In this document: positions 1-9,860 of the stretch, piece by piece
How positions within the stretch are numbered: the first letter of the stretch is position 1
Layout: each line of letters starts with the position of its first letter
Assembly (NCBI GenBank): GCA_030765455.1
Contig: JAVCCM010000121.1
Coordinates: forward strand, 1-46,440
Reading direction: 5' to 3'
From: Candidatus Electryonea clarkiae
Lineage (GTDB): Bacteria; Electryoneota; Electryoneia; Electryoneales; Electryoneaceae
DNA: 46,440 bases
Made by a program: the position numbers and the translations under genes
The notes under the pieces: generated by a model
The model's database searches: none
Told to the model about the DNA's origin: nothing
What the model saw: only the letters and a program-made list of their open reading frames with translations

Positions 1-158
1 TTCCATTACAGTCTCCTTGGTTGAACAAACATTGTATGGAAAACATAATGTTTGACCTTGGAGGCTGAATTTCAAAGAGCTAATGAGAGACAAAACTATT
101 GAAAAGAAAGAAATTCAATATCAACTCGTTTTAGCCAGACTCTATTTAATTTAATAGA

Positions 159-578
159 TTACTCCTCAGCGAGAAAATCGAAAGTACAAACATCTATAGC
201 CGTGTCCGATGTAAAAAAACAAAATATATGATTAGCAGTAGCCCAATCGACTATCCCCCATACGTCAGGTCCCCATTCTGAAAAAAGATCATCTGCATCC
301 TGTGGATCAAGAGGGTGTGTATTATGCAACTGTGTACCGTTGTAGAGAGACAAATGCCCCATCAAAAATTCCCAATCACCTTCGGTTTCAGTCATATCAA
401 TTGTTGTTTCACATTGTGCAGCTTCGCCCGGATAGAAGCCGCCACTCGTCCATTCTTCATCTCCAGCAGAAAGTTCTTTATTGATATGAGTACTGATTGC
501 GGGTGAAACGAGCAACGCAAACATTACAATGAAGACTGCAAGTAAACCAAATACTGAATTTCTTGTTTTCTTCTTCAT
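159..578 (-). CDS. small secreted protein of unknown function
   Basis: A 139-residue protein that I do not recognise. It begins with a Lys/Arg-rich stretch followed by a hydrophobic segment (about residues 10-30) ending in SPAIS, which reads as a Sec signal peptide. The mature part is acidic, rich in Asp, Trp and Thr, and has three Cys (about 56, 119 and 131), so an exported, disulfide-bonded protein is possible. A good ribosome binding site (AGGGAG, about 8 nt upstream) supports the ATG at 578. No catalytic motif or lipobox is visible. It stands alone, with no same-strand gene close upstream. The signal peptide is a direct reading; the export is inference. Confidence 0.6.
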   Translation of the reverse strand: MKKKTRNSVFGLLAVFIVMFALLVSPAISTHINKELSAGDEEWTSGGFYPGEAAQCETTIDMTETEGDWEFLMGHLSLYNGTQLHNTHPLDPQDADDLFSEWGPDVWGIVDWATANHIFCFFTSDTAIDVCTFDFLAEE

Positions 579-968
579 TTTTCAATCTCCCTATGAATAT
601 TTTGATTGCCACATGCAACCTGTTGGTAATTAATCTAAGCTATGTATATATATATGGTTTGCAACTCATATTTGAAGATTTATCAAATAAATGGATTTTT
701 GCATCTGGTTTGAATTTACTGAATTTCTATAATCGTAATATTAATAAGAAGTTAATGGTTTGTGGTGATTTTAAGGGCTCTGAGAGTCGGAGAGTCAGCC
801 CGGTATTATTTTATTAGTTGCCGCATGGTAATCCAGTTTTGGGTAGGTGGCTTGGGCTACTTGCTTGTCCGCCGGGGTGGGTTGCCCAGGTTTCTTAATC
901 GCCATTAGAAACCTTTTGAACTCGGCAGTAAAAACCCTGTTTGACCAAAAACCAAGGGTATAACACTA
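579..968. other. intergenic region, one imperfect hairpin
   Basis: No credible gene seen. Positions 888-917 hold an inverted repeat (AGGTTTC ... GAAACCT, plus TAAT/ATTA inside) followed by a short T run on the plus strand. It lies about 50 nt beyond the rsgA stop codon and may end rsgA transcription, although the T run is on the wrong side for that gene. A weaker GGGCT/AGCCC pair lies at 775-801. Confidence 0.3.
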
Positions 969-1889
969 TCATCCCGGTTGCCGTCTTCCTCGCAGAGGTC
1001 CTTCTCTTAATGAATCGTAAAGTTTTTTGTAGCTGTCAAATCGTCTTTCATGCAACAGCTCGGTTCCAACCGCATCACGAACGGCACACTCCGGCTCTGC
1101 AAGATGCAGGCAATTTCGCCAGTCACATTCTTCGGATAGATCCTGGAATTCAGGAAAATGCAGGTGTAAATCTTCAGGCTCAACTACCGGATGAAACTCA
1201 CGAATACCAGGCGAATCTGCGACTATACCACCTCCTGGAAATGGATAGAGATATGTATATGTAGTCGTATGCACGCCACGTTTTGTAGCTTTGGAGACAG
1301 CCGCGGTTTCAAGATTAAAATCTTCAAACAGATTATTTAGAAGAGTCGATTTCCCAACGCCTGAAGCTCCGGCAAGCAAACTCTCCGAACCTTTGAATTC
1401 TGTTTCCAGGCTCTCAAATCCTTTTCTTTGCAACGCACTGATAACTAAAACTTTGTATCCGGCAATTTTCCATGGTTGACAGTATTCTTCCACTTCATCT
1501 TTGGAAAATAGATCACTTTTATTTACAACGATCACCGCCTCCAGGCTGCCCACAGATGCAGCAACAAGCATTCTGTCTATCAAACGTGGCGAAACAACCG
1601 GATTTGATGGGCACCCAAGTATGAACACTTTATCTATGTTGGAGACGATTTCCTTAATTCTGCCAAATACGTATCTCCGGTACAACGATGAACGAGGTTC
1701 TATAGATTGAACCCATCCATCAGAGGTGTCGCTGGGAGGATCGCACAGAACCCAATCGCCCGGGACAGGCATCTTAAGGCGTTTTCCTTTACCCTTTGAT
1801 GGAACCCTGCACAGGACAGGCTGATCATTTTCGCTGAAAGCAACCAGCACACCTTCACGAACTCGTGTTATTACCCTGCCTTTAATCAA
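969..1889 (-). CDS. rsgA: ribosome small subunit biogenesis GTPase RsgA
   Basis: Circularly permuted GTPase that checks late maturation of the 30S ribosomal subunit and releases RbfA. The 306 residues match the family length. An N-terminal OB-fold (about 1-65) is followed by the permuted G motifs in the expected order: NKSD (G4, 123-126), the P-loop GASGVGKS (G1, about 174-181) and DSPG (G3, about 225-228). The C-terminal zinc knuckle is present as C255, C260, H262 and C268. It lies downstream of the menA-CPBP pair but is separated from it by 83 bp holding a strong hairpin, so it probably has its own promoter. Identification is firm from the motif order alone. Confidence 0.95.
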   Translation of the reverse strand: MIKGRVITRVREGVLVAFSENDQPVLCRVPSKGKGKRLKMPVPGDWVLCDPPSDTSDGWVQSIEPRSSLYRRYVFGRIKEIVSNIDKVFILGCPSNPVVSPRLIDRMLVAASVGSLEAVIVVNKSDLFSKDEVEEYCQPWKIAGYKVLVISALQRKGFESLETEFKGSESLLAGASGVGKSTLLNNLFEDFNLETAAVSKATKRGVHTTTYTYLYPFPGGGIVADSPGIREFHPVVEPEDLHLHFPEFQDLSEECDWRNCLHLAEPECAVRDAVGTELLHERRFDSYKKLYDSLREGPLRGRRQPG

Positions 1890-1941
1890 ATAATGTTACT
1901 CCTCAGTGGTGCTTTGTCAAATCTCATCATAAAGGTTGACC

Positions 1942-1972
1942 AGTAGATCCCTCTCAACGAAAAGGATCTACT
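1942..1972. repeat. hairpin repeat, copy 1 (AGTAGATCC stem), likely terminator
   Basis: A perfect 9-bp inverted repeat, AGTAGATCC (1942-1950) and GGATCTACT (1964-1972), with a loop containing TCAACG. It touches the stop codon of the CPBP gene, so it can act as its terminator. A close relative lies at 3752-3776 downstream of rex, which shows this is a dispersed element rather than a one-off. Confidence 0.6.
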
Positions 1973-2623
1973 TTATGTGAATGGAAATAAAACAAATACG
2001 GCGGCATCCCAGATAGCATGCGATACAATTCCAGGACCTATATGTTTTACCTTCCGGTACAATAATCCCCAGACTATTCCTCCTACTGCAGCGGCGCCAA
2101 TCAATGTAATATTCATCGAAGGCAAATGAACTGCCGTATATAACAACGTAGCTATAATAAAACCTTTTAAAGGACCGAGTCGAGCGGATAGCGCTCTCTG
2201 AACCAGTCCTCGCCAGAATAATTCTTCGCCCGGACCAACTGGAAACAGCAGAAGCATCAATATTGTTCTGTCAGACGCTTGTGATTTAGTGCCGTAAACC
2301 GCTTCGACTCCACTTGATCCAAAAGGCAGCAACCTGACTATTATATTGCCGACATAAAAGATAAAATACAATATACCAGCAACCAGCAAACCAAGAGCGA
2401 TATGCATCAACCAGGTTTTCAGTGATGCTCTCAGGGTATCGGGATAAACGATAATCGAGATACTACCAAGTACAAAAGTAGCAATCGCAATAACGGTCCA
2501 GAAAGGCGTCCCCTTTACAGCAAAGAGGAAAAACCAGACAATCGCTGCTACTGAAAGGACAGAAACAATCAAGGGCAACCCACCACGCGGCTGCCCTTCT
2601 ATTAAACCGTTATTAATATTCAT
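1973..2623 (-). CDS. CPBP-family intramembrane metalloprotease
   Basis: A 216-residue polytopic membrane protein of the CPBP (CAAX protease and bacteriocin-processing, formerly Abi) family. The three family motifs are visible: EELFWR within GPGEELFWRG (about 131-140), a His in a membrane helix (YTAVHLP, about 165), and HAIWD (about 200) near the C terminus. Family members are Rce1-like glutamate-dependent endopeptidases, but most bacterial substrates are unknown. The gene starts 6 bp after the MenA-type prenyltransferase stop and is almost certainly cotranscribed with it. That suggests a link to isoprenoid or membrane biology, which is inference only. Confidence 0.85.
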   Translation of the reverse strand: MNINNGLIEGQPRGGLPLIVSVLSVAAIVWFFLFAVKGTPFWTVIAIATFVLGSISIIVYPDTLRASLKTWLMHIALGLLVAGILYFIFYVGNIIVRLLPFGSSGVEAVYGTKSQASDRTILMLLLFPVGPGEELFWRGLVQRALSARLGPLKGFIIATLLYTAVHLPSMNITLIGAAAVGGIVWGLLYRKVKHIGPGIVSHAIWDAAVFVLFPFT

Positions 2624-2629
2624 AATCTA

Positions 2630-3538
2630 TTAGAAATGAAAGAAATGACCAAGTACGAAACCAATAGTCAAAAGGATACCAAACTGAAAGTGCAATTGCG
2701 CGGTCATAACATCGACCATTGCAAGATGACTACGCTCACTTTTCAGCGAGTCCTGTATGACTTTATTCACTTTAAGTGCTGCCGGAATTGTAATAATAGC
2801 AAGAAGCGCAAAGACCGGCGCATGTCTCAAGATGACAAGAGCGGCAAGTACCAGGTAGGCGCAAAAAAGCATTCCACCATATACAATTCGTGCAATTTTC
2901 CTGCCGATCATACTCGCCTGGGTATGATATCCGGTTGCGGTATCATCCTCAATGTCGCGAAGATTGTTCGCAAAAAGAATGGCAGCAACCAATATTCCTA
3001 CCGGTATGGAAATCAGTAATGGAAGTATATCGAGTCTTCCGGTTTGCACAAAATGACCACCCCAAACCATTAACGGTCCCATTAATGCAAATACCAGTAC
3101 TTCCCCAAGCGCTCTGTATTTGTAACCAATCGGTCCGGCAGTATAAAAATAACCACCTGCGATACCGGTAATACCGAAAGCTATTATGGGCCATCCACGT
3201 TCAGTGAAAAGATAGACTCCTATCAATGTTGCCAGACCAAATGCAATAATTCCACCGAAAAGAACATGCCGGGGCTGCATCTGCTTTTCCACCAACAACC
3301 GGCTTCCACCAAATGTTTCCTCGCGGTCAACACCTTTAGTATAATCAAAATAATCGCTGACAAGATTGGTTCCTGCATGTAATAACAGACCACCAAAAAC
3401 CGCCGCAATCATTATCGGAACATTGATTGTTCCCATTTGATAGAATGCAAGTGCGGTTCCCAGCAATACCGGGGTTATGGATGCAGTAAATGAAAATGCC
3501 CGAACCGCTTGAACCCAAATTTTTACAGGATATGACAC
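2630..3538 (-). CDS. menA: UbiA-family prenyltransferase, likely MenA
   Basis: A 302-residue integral membrane prenyltransferase, probably attaching the polyprenyl tail to 1,4-dihydroxy-2-naphthoate in menaquinone synthesis. The first Asp-rich motif reads NLVSDYFDYTKGVD (about 58-71) and the second reads NNLRDIEDD (about 191-199), the two Mg-diphosphate binding sites of UbiA enzymes. About eight to nine hydrophobic segments follow the usual pattern. MenA-like features are the N-terminal RAFSFTASITPVLLG stretch and the RDIE-D-TG context. Other UbiA enzymes share the fold, so the substrate is inferred. It is the first gene of a pair with the CPBP protease. No other men gene is in the window. 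Confidence 0.82.
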   Translation of the reverse strand: MSYPVKIWVQAVRAFSFTASITPVLLGTALAFYQMGTINVPIMIAAVFGGLLLHAGTNLVSDYFDYTKGVDREETFGGSRLLVEKQMQPRHVLFGGIIAFGLATLIGVYLFTERGWPIIAFGITGIAGGYFYTAGPIGYKYRALGEVLVFALMGPLMVWGGHFVQTGRLDILPLLISIPVGILVAAILFANNLRDIEDDTATGYHTQASMIGRKIARIVYGGMLFCAYLVLAALVILRHAPVFALLAIITIPAALKVNKVIQDSLKSERSHLAMVDVMTAQLHFQFGILLTIGFVLGHFFHF

Positions 3539-3902
3539 CCTTTCCTCCTGGATAGAAGTAAACGAATTTACTCCTTATAATTATTGATTTCTATAATAAA
3601 TTCTGATTTAGACGTAAGTTTCGTCCGAGGCGAAACTCGAAAGAATGATTACTTTGTCCAATGCTAATATATTTAAGGCGCAAGCATAACTTGCACGTTC
3701 CACGTTTTATTTTCAATATGTGTAAATTGTTTCGCTATTGTCAGTCATCTCAGATCCCTTTCAACGCAAGGGATCTACTGTCGGCATAAAATCGAGGAGT
3801 ATTAATGTACCAAAATATCCAAATTACCATCTATTCGGTTACAGTTGCAACAAGATACAAAGTAATGGATATTTCCTTGTAACAAGCACAACAGCAAAAG
3901 TT
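3539..3902. other. intergenic region between rex and menA with two hairpins
   Basis: No gene seen. It holds a 7-bp inverted repeat AGTTTCG (3617-3623)/CGAAACT (3631-3637) and a 9-bp perfect one, AGATCCCTT (3752-3760)/AAGGGATCT (3768-3776), with loop TCAACGC. The second resembles the hairpin at 1942-1972 in stem, loop and the following ACT. Both lie downstream of rex, and the 3752-3776 hairpin may end gyrA-rex transcription. The menA promoter should be in the 3539-3600 part. Confidence 0.5.
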
Positions 3903-4574
3903 TCAGATTGTCCGTGTCGGGTCTCTACGGTTTGTCAGGGCAAAACTCAGCGCTTCAATTTCTATCGCCATATTCTCGTTACGGACCCAGATATTTTCCG
4001 GCACCTGCAAAGTAATCGGAGCGAAATTCAGGACAGCTCTCACTTTACAGCCTATCAGTCGATCTACTACACTTTGGGCAAACTGCGCCGGCACAGCAAT
4101 AATTGCTATCTTGATCTTGTTCTGCTTTATCTCTTCCGCCACATTACCAAAGTCTTTTACTTCCAAACCCTGAAACGTTTTCCCTATCTTTGTAGGATCA
4201 TTGTCAAACAATACCTTGATGAGGAAACCCTGCTGCCTGAACTGGTCATAATCCAGTAAAGCCCTACCGATATTTCCCGCACCTACAAGGGCAACATTCC
4301 AGGTTTTATTAATGCCAATAATACGTGCTATGTTTCTTTGCAGATCGGCGACATAATATCCCAATCCTCGACGTCCGAAAGCACCAAAAAAGGACAGATC
4401 TTTCCTGACCTGTGCAGCGGTCAGGTTGTTCATGTCTGCAAGTTCCTGGCTGCTGATGGTTCGCATGCCTCGGTCATAGGCGTATTTCAGCGAACGGTAA
4501 TACAAACTTAACCGACGTACCGTTGCATCAGAGATTTTGTTCTCACCGACTAAGGGTCTGTCTATAAAAGTCAT
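3903..4574 (-). CDS. rex: redox-sensing transcriptional repressor Rex
   Basis: Rex senses the NADH/NAD+ ratio and represses fermentation and respiration genes when NAD+ is high. The 223 residues fit the family. An N-terminal winged-helix domain (about 1-85, with SSQELADMNNLTAAQVRKDL as the DNA-reading region and the family-typical FFGAFGRRGLGYYV) precedes a Rossmann domain with the dinucleotide motif GAGNIGRALL (98-107). The gene starts 68 bp after gyrA on the same strand, so readthrough from gyrA is possible. A GGGGG tract just upstream of ATG may serve as ribosome binding site. I found no convincing Rex operator in the window. Confidence 0.95.
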   Translation of the reverse strand: MTFIDRPLVGENKISDATVRRLSLYYRSLKYAYDRGMRTISSQELADMNNLTAAQVRKDLSFFGAFGRRGLGYYVADLQRNIARIIGINKTWNVALVGAGNIGRALLDYDQFRQQGFLIKVLFDNDPTKIGKTFQGLEVKDFGNVAEEIKQNKIKIAIIAVPAQFAQSVVDRLIGCKVRAVLNFAPITLQVPENIWVRNENMAIEIEALSFALTNRRDPTRTI

Positions 4575-4642
4575 TTTACCCCCGGAGTTCTTTGGTTAAA
4601 GTTAACGGGTTCCTTTGAATCAACATTGTCCTGTTTCCCAGC

Positions 4643-7153
4643 TTATTCATCAACAGTTGGTTCGGCTTGATCTTCTTCTATTCCTTCATCAAGAATATCG
4701 CCATCACCTGTTTCCTTATCTTCGTCATCATTAGTTACAACGTTTGTAATGGATGAAATCTGATCTCCCTTATCCAATCTGATCAACTTAACACCCTGCG
4801 TAGCTCTTCCGATGACGCGCACGTCCTTTATTGGTAAACGGATCATAACGCCTTGTTGCGTAATGATCATCAGGTCATCGTCGTCACCCACTTCCATAAT
4901 TGCGAGCATATGTCCCACTCTATCGGATGTTTTCAGGGTAATAACACCTTTGGCGCCACGCTTTGTGAGCCTGTAGTCGCCTATTTCGCTTCGCTTTCCA
5001 AATCCCTTGTCAGTTGCGACCAGCAAAGTGCCATTTCTCTTGACTACCACCATACCTACCACGATTTGACCCTCGGGAAGGCTTACGCCCTTTACCCCGG
5101 CTGTTGTGCGCCCCTGGGGACGTACATCAGTCTCACGGAATCTTACCGCCTTTCCTCCGCTTGTTCCAAGAATAACCTCGCAGTTACCATCCGTGATCGC
5201 AGCATCAAGAAGCTCGTCGTCATCCCGGACATTGATCGCAATAATTCCACCCTTACGTACGTTGGAATATGCACTTAGGTTGGTCTTTTTAACGGTGCCA
5301 CCCCGTGTGCAAAGGAGAATATTATGTTCATCATCAAACTCTTTCACATTTACAAAAGACGCTATCTGTTCATCAGATATCTGGAGAATATTTATCAGTG
5401 CTTTACCCTTGCTCATTCTGCCCATCTGAGGAATGTCATATACCTTAAGCCAGTGCAAGCGACCTCTATCCGTGAAAAAGAGGACGTATTCATGGGTTGA
5501 CGCTATAAAGAGGTGTTCAATGAAATCCTCCTCTTTTGTCTTCGCCCCTGTTTTTCCGCGTCCGCCGCGACCCTGGCGCCGGTAACTGGTAATCGGTTGT
5601 CTTTTTATATAGCCGGTATTGCTGATAGTAACGACCATATCCTCTTCAGCAATCATATCTTCAATGGTAAATTCTTCGTATTGTTTGATTACCTCTGTGC
5701 GGCGATCATCTCCAAAACGTTCCTGTATGTTGGACAACTCGTCCTTAATAATTTCCATTCTCAAAGTCGGCGATTCCAGTATCTGTACTAATTCTATTAT
5801 TAATTCTTGTAACGCTTTCAGCTCGTCAACCAGCTTCTGTCTCTCCAGTCCGGTCAATTTTGAGAGGCGCATGTCAAGTATCGCTTTAGCCTGGATATCT
5901 GTTAATTCAAACTCCTCCATTAACGAGATTTTAGCTGTCTCCGGTCCGCTGGAAGCACGAATGATCTCAATAATACGATCAATATTGTCGATGGCTATCT
6001 TTAAGCCTTCGAGTATATGTTCCCGCTCCTTGGCTCGACGCAAATCAAAATTAGTTCGCCGCAATACCACGTCATGGCGGTGATCCACGTATTTCTGAAG
6101 TATGGTCTTAAGGTTCATTAGCTTTGGCACTCCATGATCCAGCGCGATCATGTTCATGCCAAATGTTGTCTGGAGTTGAGTATGCTTGAAAAGTTGATTT
6201 AGTACCACTTCTCCATAAGCATCTTTCTTAAGAAAAATGACAAGTCTTGTACCATCACGGTCGGACTCATCACGTATATCACTGATTCCTTCAATCTTTT
6301 TCTCATTAGCTAACGCAGCGATTTTTTCCGCAAGTAGTGCTTTATTAACTTGATAAGGAAGTTCGGTAACTATAATCTTCTGGCGTTCCCGCTTGTCTTC
6401 TTCAATGTAAACCTTTGCCCTCATTATCACTCTGCCACGACCGGTACGATAACCTTCTTTGACTCCAGTCATACCGTAGATAATTCCGCCGGTAGGAAAA
6501 TCAGGCGCGGTTACAAAGCGCATCAGGTCATCGATCTCGCAATCAGGATTGTCGATAAGGTGGACGACTGCTTCAATGATTTCAGTTAAATTATGTGGAG
6601 GGATGTTGGTTGCCATTCCAACTGCAATACCACTCACCCCGTTCAGCAGAAGATTTGGCAGCCTGGCAGGCAGAACTTCAGGTTCTTTTAGAGATTCGTC
6701 ATAATTATGAACGAAATTGACTGTTTCCTTGTCAATATCTTCGATCATTTCATCGGCGATTTTTGCCATTCTCGCTTCAGTATAACGCATCGCTGCAGCG
6801 CTGTCACCATCCGTGCTCCCGAAATTACCCTGTCCATCCACGAGAGGATACCTCAGGCTGAAATCCTGAGCCATTCGCACTATAGCGTCATAAATTGCAG
6901 AATCACCATGCGGGTGATACTTACCCATTACATCACCGACAATTCGCGCTGACTTTTTGTATTTCTTGCCCGGTGTTACTCCTAATTCACGCATCCCAAA
7001 AAGTATTCTGCGATGCACGGGTTTCAGGCCATCCCTGACATCAGGCAGGGCGCGTGAAACAATGACGGACATTGAATAATCCAGGTAGGAGTTTTTCATC
7101 TCCTCTTCGAGAGCAATCTCTTTAATTCGTTGGCCGTGAGTGTCTAAATTCAT
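4643..7153 (-). CDS. gyrA: DNA gyrase subunit A
   Basis: The 836-residue breakage-reunion subunit of gyrase, which introduces negative supercoils together with GyrB. The N-terminal winged-helix region has [11 protein letters not shown] (the quinolone pocket keeps both the Ser and the Asp associated with sensitivity) and the catalytic Tyr in RYTEARM (about 123). A GyrA box variant, QGRGGRG, marks the start of the C-terminal beta-pinwheel that wraps DNA and separates gyrase from topoisomerase IV. The protein ends in a long acidic tail rich in Asp and Glu. gyrA is not adjacent to gyrB here; sfsA, pfk and the three-gene cassette lie between them. Confidence 0.97.
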   Translation of the reverse strand: MNLDTHGQRIKEIALEEEMKNSYLDYSMSVIVSRALPDVRDGLKPVHRRILFGMRELGVTPGKKYKKSARIVGDVMGKYHPHGDSAIYDAIVRMAQDFSLRYPLVDGQGNFGSTDGDSAAAMRYTEARMAKIADEMIEDIDKETVNFVHNYDESLKEPEVLPARLPNLLLNGVSGIAVGMATNIPPHNLTEIIEAVVHLIDNPDCEIDDLMRFVTAPDFPTGGIIYGMTGVKEGYRTGRGRVIMRAKVYIEEDKRERQKIIVTELPYQVNKALLAEKIAALANEKKIEGISDIRDESDRDGTRLVIFLKKDAYGEVVLNQLFKHTQLQTTFGMNMIALDHGVPKLMNLKTILQKYVDHRHDVVLRRTNFDLRRAKEREHILEGLKIAIDNIDRIIEIIRASSGPETAKISLMEEFELTDIQAKAILDMRLSKLTGLERQKLVDELKALQELIIELVQILESPTLRMEIIKDELSNIQERFGDDRRTEVIKQYEEFTIEDMIAEEDMVVTISNTGYIKRQPITSYRRQGRGGRGKTGAKTKEEDFIEHLFIASTHEYVLFFTDRGRLHWLKVYDIPQMGRMSKGKALINILQISDEQIASFVNVKEFDDEHNILLCTRGGTVKKTNLSAYSNVRKGGIIAINVRDDDELLDAAITDGNCEVILGTSGGKAVRFRETDVRPQGRTTAGVKGVSLPEGQIVVGMVVVKRNGTLLVATDKGFGKRSEIGDYRLTKRGAKGVITLKTSDRVGHMLAIMEVGDDDDLMIITQQGVMIRLPIKDVRVIGRATQGVKLIRLDKGDQISSITNVVTNDDEDKETGDGDILDEGIEEDQAEPTVDE

Positions 7154-7526
7154 TTAAGGTATTTGTCTTTTATGTTGTTTGGAAAAACTGCCCAATGTAT
7201 GCTAATTTTCCGAAGTCGGCAAGGAAGAATATAGTGTAGTAGTGCTTTCAGTTTCCTGATTTTATATCAGGATATTCTCTTATCTTGTGTTCTCCCGGAT
7301 CGCTTTTGCAAAACAATTTATGAACTTTTTTCACAAATTCCAAGCACTATGTTATCCGGAACACATTATATTAAATAATAATCCTATTCCCTTATTTTAT
7401 AACACTGTTCATCTGAGCCAATGCGAAGTTACAAATTGTCAGACTGTTTCGATTTCCACGTAAAAAGATTTGCGCAATTTTAATTTGTGAAAAACTCCTC
7501 TTTCGATGGCAGATGTTTCCAAGTAT
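7154..7526. other. intergenic region upstream of gyrA
   Basis: An AT-rich 373-bp gap between two minus-strand genes, with no gene seen. It contains a small hairpin CCTGAT/ATCAGG (about 7253-7269) and an imperfect palindrome at 7318-7336 (TTATGAA, 5 nt, TTCACAA). It should hold the gyrA promoter and the end of the sfsA transcript, but I could not place a clear -35/-10 pair. Confidence 0.3.
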
Positions 7527-8270
7527 CTAATTCCTGACGGGGATTGTCTGAAATATTTTTACTGCTTTGGGGGTAACATTAGCTTGAACCGCAAGAACTT
7601 CCAAACCTCTATCAACCGACCCTTTCAATTCATCCGCATATTCCGGATCGAAACCGGATGCCGGGGCGAAAATCTCACCATCTGATCTCTGAACGACATA
7701 AACCATCATCGCTCTGTCGCCCTCATCAATTTGATCACATAATACCTGTAAGTGCTTTCTCCCACGGGTTGTAACCGCATCAGGAAAACATGCGAAATTG
7801 CCTTCGTTAAAATTTGATTTAACATTCGGATTTGGAAGAACCATGGTTACATTTTTTACTTCGATCCAGCATGGCTGTAAATTGTCTGAATCAAGCAACA
7901 AGTCGATTCTGCTATGATCACCAATTGAGACTTCACTGCGAAAAGAAGAATAACCTTCCAAGCCGGGCAATAATTTTTCTGATACCGCCTCGGATACCAC
8001 CCGGTTTGGAACAGCAGTGTTAACTCCCACCCATATCCTTCTCCCGTCAGGTCTCTTTATCCTGATCTGCTCGAGGGTATAAAGATATTTACGTTTGGGA
8101 TTATGCGGACCACTGATTAAAACCGGGTTCCCCTCTTCAAGCAAACCAGACATCGAGCCCGTATTCGGACAATGCACAGTCATCTTTTCGCCGGACACAA
8201 TTACATCGGCAAGAAAACGCTTGTACCTGCGAATCAATCTTCCTTCTATCAGTTTTGATGGATAAAGCAT
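7527..8270 (-). CDS. sfsA: SfsA family DNA/RNA nuclease
   Basis: SfsA (sugar fermentation stimulation protein), with an OB-fold and a PD-(D/E)XK nuclease-like domain. Visible signatures are RLIRRYKRFLADV near the N terminus, the HCPNTGSM motif, EVKNVTM in the centre (nuclease core Glu/Lys) and FPDAVTTRGRKHL. I chose the ATG at 8270 because family members begin just before the RYKRF motif. An in-frame ATG at 8321 would add 17 residues unlike the family, and neither start has a clear ribosome binding site. The physiological role in this organism is unknown. Confidence 0.88.
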   Translation of the reverse strand: MLYPSKLIEGRLIRRYKRFLADVIVSGEKMTVHCPNTGSMSGLLEEGNPVLISGPHNPKRKYLYTLEQIRIKRPDGRRIWVGVNTAVPNRVVSEAVSEKLLPGLEGYSSFRSEVSIGDHSRIDLLLDSDNLQPCWIEVKNVTMVLPNPNVKSNFNEGNFACFPDAVTTRGRKHLQVLCDQIDEGDRAMMVYVVQRSDGEIFAPASGFDPEYADELKGSVDRGLEVLAVQANVTPKAVKIFQTIPVRN

Positions 8271-8657
8271 AGCAAAATAATGGATGTGAGTTTTCGAATG
8301 ACGAGAATCAATATATGTCAAAATTTTGAGACGTGATAAGCATTTGTTTAACTATCCTGATCGGATATCAACAGAGCAAGAAAATATTCAATATGCTCGC
8401 CATACACAAATACGAATATAAAAATCTTCTTAAATTCACAACATTTTCTGGTAAATTATCACAAATAATCCGCCTCTGTCTCCAGGAATTCTTAATAAAA
8501 AAATAGGAAATAAGACGCTCACAATATCACTATATTTTTCCCTTCTGTGTGGTTCCCGAAAATATTCGTAGTTGAAAGCAATACGAGGAAGCGAAAAGAC
8601 GAGCTTCACACATTTTTGTTGTTCACCATGACAAGGAAATTAACTCGCAGGAAAAAC

Positions 8658-9860
8658 ATGGCAAACGTCAAGAAGAAAAAGGGTGTAGTAGCAATTCTTA
8701 CCGGTGGCGGCGATGTTCCCGGTTTGAATCCGGCGATTCGTGCGATCACCATTCGAGCTTTGCGTGAAGGGTTCAAGGTTATCGGAATCCGTCGCGGTTG
8801 GGCGGGTACTATGGAGATCATTCGCGAGAAAGATGCGGACAATAGTGATCATTATATCGTCCTTACCAACGAGATCGTGAACAAAGCAGGCAGAACCGGT
8901 GGCACTTTTCTACACAGTACACGGACTCGTCCCAGTACTGTTCCCAAAGCGAACGTTCCGTTGCATCTTCAGGATAAATATTCAGACGAGATAAACGACT
9001 TGACGCCGGAAGTGATAAAGAACCTCGATTTCCTCGGTGTGGATTATCTTATCCCGTTGGGCGGCGACGATACCCTCAGTTATGCAGTCCGCTTACACAA
9101 TGAAGGATTGAAAGTTGTAGCTATCCCCAAAACAATGGATAACGACGTTCCCGGAACTGATTACTGTATAGGATTCAGCACTTGTATTACCAGGACGATC
9201 AATCTGGCTCACACCTTGCGCACGTCTGCCGGATCCCATGAAAGATTTGCAGTTTTGGAAGTCTTTGGACGTTATGCCGGTTTTACAGCCCTTCTGCCCA
9301 CATTGGCTGGCGCAGCAGACCGTTGTGTTATCCCTGAACATAAATTGGATATCGAGCGATTGGCAGAACTACTGGTAGAAGATCGCTCCAATAATCCCAG
9401 CAAATATTCGGTTGTCCTGGTATCGGAAGGCGCCAGTTTAAGTGGCGGACAAATGATCTTTCAGAATGGAGATAAAGATGCTTTCGGACATGCAAAACTG
9501 GGAGGGATTGGCGATCTGATCTCAGCAGGACTGAAACGACTTGCCCCCAAATATAACAATGGTAAACCGATCAGTATCATCAACCAGAAACTCGGCTACC
9601 TGGTACGCTGCGGTGATCCCGACGCCAACGATTCAATAGTACCCACTGCATACGGAACCCTGGCGTTAGACCTGATCCTGCAAAACATCCACGGTCGCCT
9701 GGTAGTACTCCACAATGGTCGTTATAGCAATGTACCCATAGACGTAGTCACTGAATCCCAAAAAGTTGTAAACGTGGAGAAATTTTACGATACCGACCGC
9801 CTACGCCCCTACTACAAAAGTTTCGAGATGCAACCGATGTTCATTATGACAAGTGAATGA
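8658..9860 (+). CDS. pfkA: 6-phosphofructokinase, probably pyrophosphate-type
   Basis: Phosphorylates fructose 6-phosphate in glycolysis. The protein has 400 residues from the ATG at 8658, preceded by AGGAA, and family similarity begins at once (GGGDVPGLN, 16-24). The PFK core motifs GGDDT (135-139) and PKTMDND (157-163) are clear. Established work on this family links Gly at the last position of GGDG and Gly before TIDND to ATP use. Here these are Asp138 and Lys158, the combination typical of pyrophosphate-dependent enzymes, so PPi as phosphoryl donor is inferred. An upstream in-frame start at 8547 would add 37 basic residues without family similarity. It is transcribed alone. Confidence 0.93.
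   Translation: MANVKKKKGVVAILTGGGDVPGLNPAIRAITIRALREGFKVIGIRRGWAGTMEIIREKDADNSDHYIVLTNEIVNKAGRTGGTFLHSTRTRPSTVPKANVPLHLQDKYSDEINDLTPEVIKNLDFLGVDYLIPLGGDDTLSYAVRLHNEGLKVVAIPKTMDNDVPGTDYCIGFSTCITRTINLAHTLRTSAGSHERFAVLEVFGRYAGFTALLPTLAGAADRCVIPEHKLDIERLAELLVEDRSNNPSKYSVVLVSEGASLSGGQMIFQNGDKDAFGHAKLGGIGDLISAGLKRLAPKYNNGKPISIINQKLGYLVRCGDPDANDSIVPTAYGTLALDLILQNIHGRLVVLHNGRYSNVPIDVVTESQKVVNVEKFYDTDRLRPYYKSFEMQPMFIMTSE

Noticed and set aside
775..801. Terminator GGGCT/AGCCC at 775-801
   Set aside because: Weak, bulged stem, and no plus-strand gene ends here; not placed as a feature.
7318..7336. Rex-operator-like palindrome TTATGAA-N5-TTCACAA upstream of gyrA
   Set aside because: One mismatch in the half-site and a 5-nt spacer instead of the 4 nt of the known Rex operator; a poly-T centre makes chance likely.
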